From assembly GCA_018873245.2 (NCBI GenBank), contig JAEMBT020000008.1:6217569-6281568 (forward strand): 64,000 nucleotides of DNA, given 5' to 3'. The position numbers and the translations under genes are program-made. Shown here piece after piece: positions 56,941 to 64,000 of this stretch. How positions within the stretch are numbered: the stretch's first letter is position 1; each line of letters begins with the position of its first letter. A model generated the notes under the pieces. The model did no database searches. It was not told where the DNA came from and worked only from the letters and a program-made list of their open reading frames with translations. This stretch comes from Archegozetes longisetosus. Taxonomy: Eukaryota > Arthropoda > Arachnida > Sarcoptiformes > Trhypochthoniidae.

Positions 56941-57768
56941 TTATTTCCACTCCCAAACGCGAACATAATCGACTTCCATTGTTGGTTTGGCCCACTGTTT
57001 CGCTTCTGCAGGTGTCACTTGAGCGCCGTAAGCGCTGGCAGGAAAGAAATTTCCACCGACTGCAACATTAAGAATCCAATAGAAGGCCTGATCAAATGGT
57101 TGTCCATTTTTTTTATAAGGATTGGCCCCTTTGCCTGAGAACAAACTTCTGTTAATATTTTCTTTGTGCCACTCTTTGCCATCGAGAGTCCATATCATCT
57201 CATTTTGATTCCATTCGAGACCAAATGTGTGGAAATCAGCACTAAAATCATTGGGAAAATTCTTTTCACCACTTCCAGATGCAATATTGTTAGGCCATGC
57301 CCCGCCGTAGTGAATGGTTCCCAGAATTTGATTAGATCTTTGGCCTCGATATTCCATGATATCGATTTCTCCACTGGCAGCCCATGTCCCGTAAACACTC
57401 TTAGCGGGCATCATCCATATAGCAGGCCATAAGTGCTTGCCTTTGGGCAATTTAGCTCTGGCTTCAAACTTTCCATAGGTCCAACTTTGCTTGGAAGTTA
57501 TTTTTCCAGAAGTAAAGTGCTTACCGTTCATATCTTCGACATTAGTGTGAATTACCAAATGTCCATTTTCTACTTTAACATTTTGTGGTCTGTGAGCTGT
57601 ATAACATTCGAGCTCGTTATTTCCAAACCCACTACATCCTTCCTCGAATTTCCAGTTAGCTTCATTTAGTGAATTGCCATTGAAATCGTCTTCCCATACC
57701 TGATGCCACTCGGCCTCAGTTCCTAAGACAAACAATGCAAGAGCTAAGCAAAATAGAGAACCATTCAT
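56941..57768 (-). CDS. Secreted GH16 endo-beta-1,3-glucanase (laminarinase type)
   Basis: Hydrolyses beta-1,3-(1,4-)glucans of fungal, algal or bacterial-capsule type outside the cell. Intronless, 275 residues, ATG 57768. Signal peptide SLFCLALALFVLGTEA is cleaved near residue 19. The GH16 jelly-roll core starts at WEDDFNGNSLNEANWKFE. The catalytic signature GEIDIMEY (133-140) has nucleophile Glu134, Asp136 and acid/base Glu139, so it is not an inactive GNBP/beta-glucan-recognition paralogue. Substrate-cleft blocks WPAIWMMP, GTIHYGG and FYWILNVAVGGN follow, and the chain ends VDYVRVWEWK. No N-terminal carbohydrate-binding domain is present, unlike insect GNBPs; the single-domain layout is close to bacterial laminarinases. 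TATA box at 57804-57810. Digestive or antifungal use is a fair guess. Horizontal origin is possible but not shown. Confidence 0.93.
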   Translation of the reverse strand: MNGSLFCLALALFVLGTEAEWHQVWEDDFNGNSLNEANWKFEEGCSGFGNNELECYTAHRPQNVKVENGHLVIHTNVEDMNGKHFTSGKITSKQSWTYGKFEARAKLPKGKHLWPAIWMMPAKSVYGTWAASGEIDIMEYRGQRSNQILGTIHYGGAWPNNIASGSGEKNFPNDFSADFHTFGLEWNQNEMIWTLDGKEWHKENINRSLFSGKGANPYKKNGQPFDQAFYWILNVAVGGNFFPASAYGAQVTPAEAKQWAKPTMEVDYVRVWEWK

Positions 57769-57803
57769 TTTGACGAATGTGTTTGAGCAAAATGAAATCC
57801 AAA

Positions 57804-57810
57804 TTATATA
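57804..57810 (-). promoter_or_regulatory. TATA box of the GH16 gene
   Basis: TATATAA on the minus strand, 36 bp before the ATG, implying a very short 5' leader. Confidence 0.6.
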
Positions 57811-58540
57811 AGATCTACATTTACTACTACGATTAGATAAATGTCATTTTTGAGATTCAAACAGATGTTAATCATTCGAGTCCTATTTTGAATGTAGGCC
57901 TTGAAGATATAGAAAAAAAACTCAGCTTTGGTCTAATTGTGCAATAATCGTCAAGTTTACGAGATTTTCTTTATCGTTAATTTTAAATTGCAAATACAAA
58001 CTCTTTCGTTTCTCATTGAATTTTCTTTTCAATCATGTATTCAAAGCAAACTTGAGTTACTTATGGCAAATAAATAAAAGATTCACTATATTTAATCATA
58101 AGTGACAGAGCTAACTATTTTAATCTAGAATATTGTAAAATTGTGATAAGCTTCATTTTTAGTACATTATTGATCGAAAGGAACTGGCGTATTGTCGAGT
58201 CAGTACTATAAAGTGGCATCTGTACGGCAATCTAAAAACGATATAATGCTTGTCTAGATCTACTTGAAGATAATATTTGACATTAATTGAGTGATTCACA
58301 CTTTTCGAGTCTTCTTTAGGGTTCAGTTCAGTATTATTTCATATATCCCAAGTAACTTACATTTGTTTTTTCTAGTTTTAGATTTAAAATTTTCAATTAG
58401 TTGTATCTGAGAATTGATCAGATTCTATATTACCGAATTTTTCTAGATGTTTTATTTTTTCGACTTTGATTTGTCTATCTGACTTAAAATAGCAACTTAG
58501 ACCAGAATAACAAACCGTCAATTAAACAAGTATTTCGATC
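57811..58540. other. Gene-free stretch
   Basis: Between the GH16 promoter and the LINE fragment; nothing recognised. Confidence 0.4.
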
Positions 58541-58818
58541 TCAATGTTGGGCTAAACTTCAAAACAACTCGATTTTTCTCTGGACATGGCAACAATAGAT
58601 CTTATCTTCATAAATATAAATTGAGAGAAAGTTGCGATTGCAAAAAATTTCAAGAACAAATTCTGCATATCCGATGTGACTGTGATATGTATACAATAAG
58701 AAGACAACACTTGATTAGTGAAACATGCAGATTAGGCTTCTCCTGGCCTACCCCACCTTATATAATAGAAAATTACAAACCCTTCATTGAATTACTAAAT
58801 CGCATTAATAGTTTTTGA
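58541..58818 (+). mobile_element. Non-LTR retrotransposon (LINE) C-terminal fragment
   Basis: One frame reads TTRFFSGHGNNRSYLHKYKL, then RESCDCKKFQEQILHIRCDC and TIRRQHLISE before a stop at 58816. The GHGxFRSYLxKFxL-x-x-S-x-x-C-x-C pattern and the following H-x-x-x-x-C block are the conserved end of jockey/R1-type LINE ORF2, after the RNase H or RT thumb. The reverse transcriptase core is missing, as in 5'-truncated copies. The usual second H/C of the C-terminal cluster is altered. Confidence 0.7.
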
Positions 58819-59551
58819 AATTTCTACTAAAATACTGTTTTAATTTACTCAACTTGCATATAAAAAAATTTAATTCACACATTATTTAAGTTTGTATATG
58901 ACCAGTGCAATAGCGAGGTGGAATGCTGGCAATCTAAATTCAATAAAATCAATCAATCAAACAAGTACTTCATTCGTCAAAACTTATTTGTTTATCAATT
59001 GTTATAATTCCACTTATAGTGAAAAACCTGTTAATGTAAACGATTTTTTGTGCACGTGTGACATGAATAGAATTGATATGTAGTAGGTTCATATGAAATT
59101 TATTGAGAGGCTCTTAGACAAGATTCTTAGAGTAATTTGTATGCATGTTGCAATTAATGAGAGAGTAGCGTTATTTCGAATACTGATTTGAATCGAAAGC
59201 AATATGCAAAATGTATTTAATTTAATCATTTATTATGAATAATAGCGCAAAGCATTTTCAGAGAAGTCACTAGAAAATAGAATAAAATTGTTCAAATAGA
59301 TAGTGTAGGACATATCATAACCTTTTGCAAGAGTTCACGGCAAAACTACATAAGATGTGGATTTTTCGATACTTTTGTGCACTATCGAACGAGATCAAAC
59401 CATTTACTCAGAGCTTAATGCCTCTCAAACTCAGATGAGTGCTTCGTATCTTGGCAGCAAATGCATTGAAGACTTCGAGATTCAGAGCAAAAATCAAGCT
59501 TATTTGTCTATTTAATTGAAAAATAAACTTCTCTTTGATGCAAAATATTGA
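58819..59551. other. Gene-free stretch before the glutamate synthase pseudogene
   Basis: The missing N-terminal glutaminase half of glutamate synthase is not found here in any frame. The short ATG frame at 58892-59083 has no features. Confidence 0.4.
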
Positions 59552-61929
59552 ATGCTTCTGATGGACACAAAAGAAAAAGTATTTGCTCGCGATGAAGAGG
59601 TCAAGTTAGCTATCGCTCGAAAGCGTCCTCTGAACAATTGGCTCAATGAATTATTTACAATCAAAGACTTAAGGAACGCTCACTCGAGCGGCGGTTATGT
59701 TGACCGGCCCTTCAAGAGGAAAGCAGTTCTTCTTGAAGGAACAAGTGAAGAAGATGTGAGTGGTAGAGCTAAAGTTTTAGAAGATAGAAGACTGTCTCTA
59801 TTTTCATATACCACTGAAACTATTAATTTTTTGTTTTACCAATGATTAAAACAGAGTTAGTCCTAATTTTACAACTTTTCTATTATCAAACATGAGTTTT
59901 AGGTAAAATTAATGGCCATTATTTTGACAGGAAAGAGGCCTTGGGATCGATGGGCAACGACGCACCACTCGCTTGTCTGTCATTATGTCAGCCTTTGATA
60001 TATGACTACTTCAAGCAGTTGTTTGCTCAGGTCACTAATCCACCAATCGATCCATTCCGTGAAAGGGTTGTGATGTCTCTGGCATATCCAGTTGGGCCTG
60101 AAGCCAACATTTTAGAATCATCTGCTGAACAGTGCAGACGTCTTTGGCTCGAACAGCCCATACTCTCTATCAATGACTTGCAAGTTATTAAGGAAACTAA
60201 TTATAAGGGATGGAAAACAAAAGTTATCGATTGTGTGTTTCCAGTCAAAGAAGGAAAGTGTGGACTTCTTAAAGCACTCGATCGTATTTGCGACGAAGCG
60301 TGTGAGGCAGCAAAGAGTGGTTACACTCTCGTTGTGTTGAGTGATCGTAAGGCTGGTCCCAAGTTTATTCCTGTCAAGTATTAATCTGTTCATTCAATTC
60401 AAAATCAATAGTTAGGGCTGTAATAAAACATTTGAAAATAATTTAGAACAATTATAATCATTAACTTTGGAAAAATCTTATCAAAATTGAGAAAAATTAA
60501 AATTAAAAATCTAGAATTTATTCAAGTTCTAACTGTTTTTTGGACACTCGATTTGAATTTGAAATTAGATTGTCGTCAACCCTATTAATAATTAGAGTAT
60601 TGAAAAGTTTTGTGTGTTTACAGTTCACTATTAGCTTTAGGGGCGACTCATCACTTCCTAATCAATGCTCGACAACGAATGAAAGTCGGCATCATTTTAG
60701 AAACAGGTGAAGCCCGAGAAGTGCATCACATGTGTGTACTTCTTGGTTATGGCGCTGATGCCATCTGCCCATATCTAGTGTTCGAAACAATGGCTGCACT
60801 TCGAGAGGAAGGATTACTACAACTCACAGATTCAGAAGTCTATAAGAACTACGTGTCAGCGATGGAACGCGGAATATCTAAAGTCATGGCAAATCTTTGA
60901 AGCAGTTGGACTCGGAGAAGAAGTTATTGATAAGTGTTTCAAAAACACTGCTTCACGACTCGGTGGCGCAACTTTTGAAGATCTCGCAGACGAAGCTTTA
61001 GAGCGACATTCGATAGCTTTTCATCCAAGATATTTTTCAGACTCACTTATTTTACGAAATCCTGGTTTCTATCACTGGCGATCAGGTGGAGAAAAGCATA
61101 TAAATGACCCGTTAGCCATCGCTAACCTTCAGAACGCTGCTGTAACCAACTCAACAAATGCTTATCAACAGTTTGTGAACATTACAATTAGAGCAGTAAA
61201 AGATTGTACTCTTAGAGGACAACTCGAACTAATTTACACTTCGAAACCAATACCTATAGAAGAGGTGGAACCGGCCACTGCTATTGTTAAATGTTTTGCT
61301 ACAGGTTTGAGAATTTGGACAATTATACAGATAACAAATATTGATTTATATTCAGGTGCCATATCTTTCGGCTCGATATGAATCGAAGCCCACACGACTC
61401 TCGCTATAAATATGAATAGAGTTGGACGAAAATCAAATACAGAAGAAGGTGGAGAAGATTCCGATCGATGGGATGTAAAAGATTTGGCAGAAATTATTTA
61501 TGATCTCAAGTGCTCTAATCCTAAGGCAAGGATTTCTATGAAGTCGGTCTCAGAAGTGGACTTCAATACGGTATTCCAAACATGAAGTTATCGAAACAAG
61601 TGGTTCAGCGAACAATCGATTTAATGAGTGCGGAAGGAATTGTTTTCAAAACTAATTGCAATGTTAGCAAAGATATATCGGGTGAAGAACTGCTACGAAA
61701 CTTTGATGCGGTATGTTTGGCAACAGGCGCCACGTGGCCGAGAGATTTGCCTATTCCTGGCAGACAATTGAATGGTATCTATTTTGCGATGACTTTTCTC
61801 GAGTGTTCACAAAAACATTTGTGGAAAACAACAAATGATGTGGTGCCAAATATTAGTGCTAAAGATGAATGTGTTGTTATTGGAGGCGGTCATATGGGAT
61901 GTGATTGCATCGCAACTTGTTTGAGACAA
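59552..61929 (+). pseudogene. Glutamate synthase (GOGAT) pseudogene
   Basis: Decayed copy of the large NAD(P)H glutamate synthase, which makes two glutamates from glutamine and 2-oxoglutarate. It begins in mid-protein at MLLMDTKEKV, without the N-terminal glutaminase domain. Intact blocks include [79 protein letters not shown], and EGGEDSDRW. Introns still have GT-AG borders (near 59850-59935, 60377-60630, 61305-61355), so it arose from DNA, not from mRNA. Damage: frame shift near 59840; loss of about 14 residues with a shift at 60890-60905; in-frame TGA at 61379; a large deletion near 61545-61570 that removes the rest of the FMN and 3Fe-4S region and joins directly to YGIPNMKLSKQVVQRTIDLM of the small-subunit-like part. 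The copy stops at an intron donor near 61929. Confidence 0.82.
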
Positions 61930-62249
61930 GTAATTCAATTAGTTATTGACTTGATTTGAGTTTAATTAAACTTTATTCAGACTGATATTTAGGGCGCCAC
62001 TATTCACAGCTGTTTTAATATGACATTTGATAACATGTACTACATTTTGGGACTATGCTGAGTAGTTTATTTGGTGCTAACTGTTTTGGTTTGGGCCTCA
62101 CTCATGTGAGATGTGAGCAAAACCAGATGAAAAATTTTCTAAGTACGAGAAAAGTTTGCTCGGAATTGACAAAAAAGTATATATATGTGGGCAGTGTGTG
62201 AGTAGTACAATAGCACGATAGTAGTACTATGAAAACAGTGTGCAATAGA
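61930..62249. other. Gene-free stretch
   Basis: Follows the last glutamate synthase exon. No feature recognised. Confidence 0.4.
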
Positions 62250-62345
62250 GAGTCACTGGGGTGTAGTGGTCTGCGAGCCGAGATTTGGGGCGAAAGTTCC
62301 AGATTCGAGTCTCGGTGTCGCCGCTGCACTTTTTTGACTGGATTG
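62250..62345 (+). mobile_element. Second tRNA-derived SINE head
   Basis: A tRNA-like head with A-box-like GGGGTGTAGTGGTCTGCGAG (62258-62277) and B-box-like GATTCGAGTCTC (62302-62313). It differs from the 9.9-kb SINE (GGGTTCGAATCCCG type), so it is another subfamily or another tRNA source. The body may continue to about 62600 (GC-richer), but its 3' end and target duplication were not found. Confidence 0.65.
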
Positions 62346-62790
62346 GTTGTGTTGGCGACCATCCTTGTAGCAGTTGAGCTGCTGGCTCTGTGACAACGAG
62401 TGACAACAAACGCATTCCTACATGGGAAGCACTCTGCCTACAGCTAGTAGTGTGGCCACGCATTTAAATGCTGGCTACTGAAAACTGTTCTACGGCGGTA
62501 GTGTAAGCGTAGGCCACAAGGCCACAGTCACAACAGGCACATTGTGTACACTTGTGCAGACTCAAAAGTTCTATTTAACTTACTATTGAGACTAAACCAA
62601 TGTTGGGCTGACTTGTTTAATCATAGAGGATGACATGAGATAAATTCGGTGCTTTCGGATTCAATAGTAAAATAATAAAAGTGAGCGAAAAGTGAGAAAT
62701 AAAAGGCTGTAGCAGAACACTTTAGGAACAGTGGAAAACTTAAGGGGCTATGTGGGAAGTCTGTGGAATTGAAGCACTGTTCAAGTGAAA
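62346..62790. repeat. GC-richer repeat-like body downstream of the SINE head
   Basis: Distinctly less AT-rich than the rest of the window (for example GGCCACAAGGCCACAG near 62511). Probably SINE body or other repeat. Short ORFs on the minus strand here are antisense to it. Confidence 0.4.
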
Positions 62791-63530
62791 AGCCTTCAGG
62801 TTGAGCGCGTAGGTACCGCGTGTTGAATCTAATGTGCGGTTCGCTTGTTCAGTGCTTTAATTTTGAAGTGAAGGATTAGCATATGAGTGAAATAGAAGTC
62901 TGTAACTAAAGAAAGACGGTGGAAGCGATGGGAAGAATTTTTGGTAGTATACGTAAGTATCGCGTGTTTTTGCGTGTTCTGATGTGTTGAAACTAAACAA
63001 GTTAGTGACAACGTTGCAGTCTGGAGGAGTAGAAAGTATCGTGTGTTCTGTCTTGGTGTTAATGAGACAGTGAATGTGGTGCAGAGCCTGAGGGAATGAA
63101 AGCATATTAGGTAGTAGCACATAGGTGTCGTGTGTGTAATCTAATATTTGATTTGTCCTTTCCATACAGATGGACATTCAAACCGAAGAAATTGAATGAC
63201 GGCGGAGTGAAAGTGAAGGACTGGCAGTGGCGAGAGTTAAGTTGGTTGGAACACATGTATGGCGTGTTTTGAATTGTTGGAACTAAAGAAAGTTTGTTTC
63301 AGATAGTAGCACATTGGCGCCGTGTGTGAAGCCTGCCTGATGTGCGATTCGTTACCTCTATACTGACTGGAGTGCGGAGTGAAGTGAATGATGGCGGGAG
63401 AGACTGTGGGTGTGGTGCAGAGCCTGAGGGAACGGAGACCATTTCAGATAGTAACACATAGGCGCCATGTGTGAAGCTTGTTATGCGATCCGTTTTCTCT
63501 ATACTGAAGGAAGCTCATTGAAGAGATTGT
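62791..63530. repeat. Degenerate tandem repeat array, about 150-190-bp units
   Basis: Four to five diverged copies of a GTAGCACATAGGCGCCGTGT-like core lie near 62800, 62945, 63110, 63300 and 63450. Each is followed by variants of GTGAAGCCTG and CGATTCGTT...CTATACTGA. CAGAGCCTGAGGGAA occurs near 63080 and 63417. Spacing is irregular. No coding function supported. Confidence 0.6.
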
Positions 63531-63650
63531 AAGTAAAGGGTCTGAGTGCGATAGGTGCACAACTTATGCACCAAATTTGCTAAAATGTCTTCGGAATAAC
63601 ATATTCTGACTAAATGTTTAGTTTATTATAAACTTATAAATAGCACTGAC

Positions 63651-64000
63651 TTGAAGGTGAAAACAATAAAACTTTGTTGTTGGTGGAATCTTAAGCTCGT
63701 CGTACCACAATTGGATTACATGATGCCATCTCGTTCGCAATGTTGAACGTGAAGTGCGATATAAAAATAAGTTTTGTCCAACCACTTCATAATTATCTGA
63801 AATGAAAGCGAACTCAAATCAAATTTGAATAGTGATGAGTAGTGAGTACCAGTTCTTCTGTATTGACAGCAATCATGTTGAAAATCGCACTGCAAAGCGT
63901 GAGACTGTGCTATTGCTGCCAATTCGTTGTCCCACTCCAACAAAATCATGTCGGCTAAAGATGGAAAACCATTAGTTGTCTCATTTGCACTCACTATTGT
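63651..64000 (-). CDS. CAP/antigen-5 (SCP) domain protein, partial
   Basis: Secreted cysteine-rich CAP-superfamily protein, of the kind found in venom, saliva and gut of arthropods. The gene enters from beyond the window. Exon 1 part (64000-63850) encodes PSLADMILLEWDNELAAIAQ, SHALQCDFQHDCCQYRRT. A 53-bp phase-1 intron (63849-63797, donor CTG|GTACTC, acceptor CATTTCAG) follows. Exon 2 encodes DNYEVVGQNLFLYRTSRS and HHVIQLWYDELKIPPTTKF, the CAP1 region. Read without splicing, the frame runs on as nonsense to 63716. The exon probably ends at a donor near 63651 (CAA|GTCAGT). The GHxTQ block that should follow was not found downstream, so the rest lies in an unseen exon or is lost. Confidence 0.72.

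Noticed and set aside
58892..59083. 63-codon plus-strand frame
   Set aside because: No family features; starts from a non-ATG codon.
62829..63177. Minus-strand frames of 97 and 106 codons
   Set aside because: Antisense of the degenerate repeat array; low complexity.
1..64000. CRISPR arrays, operons, bacterial genes
   Set aside because: Introns, TATA and polyadenylation signals throughout; no regularly spaced identical short repeats.

Overview
The window is AT-rich, gene-sparse eukaryotic DNA. Genes are split by short GT-AG introns (53-850 bp), several promoters have clear TATA boxes, and degenerate transposons lie between genes. The gene set points to an arthropod: a gustatory-receptor-like 7TM protein, a small arthropod-style NUPR1, clustered secreted LRR proteins, a CAP/antigen-5 protein, and Tc1/mariner, Merlin-like and SINE elements. 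Compact introns and the LRR cluster make a mite (Acari) my best guess. That is inference; no species marker is visible.

Layout. 0.2-1.7 kb: two-exon chemoreceptor (-). 2.2-10.3 kb: transposon graveyard with palindromic elements, an internally deleted mariner-type element, a MITE and a Merlin/ISXO2-like element that carries a nested tRNA-derived SINE with a 15-bp target duplication. 10.5-11.0 kb: small cysteine-rich protein with three repeats (-). 11.3-17.3 kb: hAT-like relic, Tc1 element with intact ends but broken transposase, second Tc1/Tc3 relic, MITE. 20.1-25.8 kb: three paralogous LRR ectodomain proteins (+,-,-), each with a phase-1 intron just before its signal peptide. 28.6-29.7 kb: element with 34-bp perfect inverted ends. 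30.0-31.0 kb: coiled-coil protein with a possible CH/HOOK-like head. 32.1 kb: small orphan gene. 33.6-34.3 kb: secreted RNase T2. 34.9-37.4 kb: unrecognised three-exon protein (-). 40.7-44.6 kb: six-exon REXO1-type exonuclease (+). 49.1 kb: NUPR1-like gene. 51.7-53.6 kb: four-exon ILF2/NF45 (-), head to head with a two-exon HSDL1-like dehydrogenase (54.9-56.1 kb, +). 56.9-57.8 kb: intronless GH16 glucanase (-). 58.5-58.8 kb: LINE tail. 59.5-61.9 kb: glutamate synthase pseudogene. 62.2-63.5 kb: second SINE and degenerate GC-richer repeats. 63.65-64.0 kb: part of a CAP gene (-) running off the window.

Gene functions are mostly independent. REXO1, NUPR1, ILF2 and perhaps the three-exon unknown are nuclear or RNA-related. 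RNase T2, GH16, CAP, the LRR proteins and possibly the three-repeat protein are secreted or surface proteins, as expected for digestion, saliva or host/microbe contact. No operon, CRISPR or coordinated defence system is visible. The most unusual items are the LRR cluster with its conserved split before the signal peptide, an initiator-ATG-only coding exon, an HSDL1 that keeps the catalytic Tyr its vertebrate counterpart has lost, and the nested SINE-in-Merlin structure.
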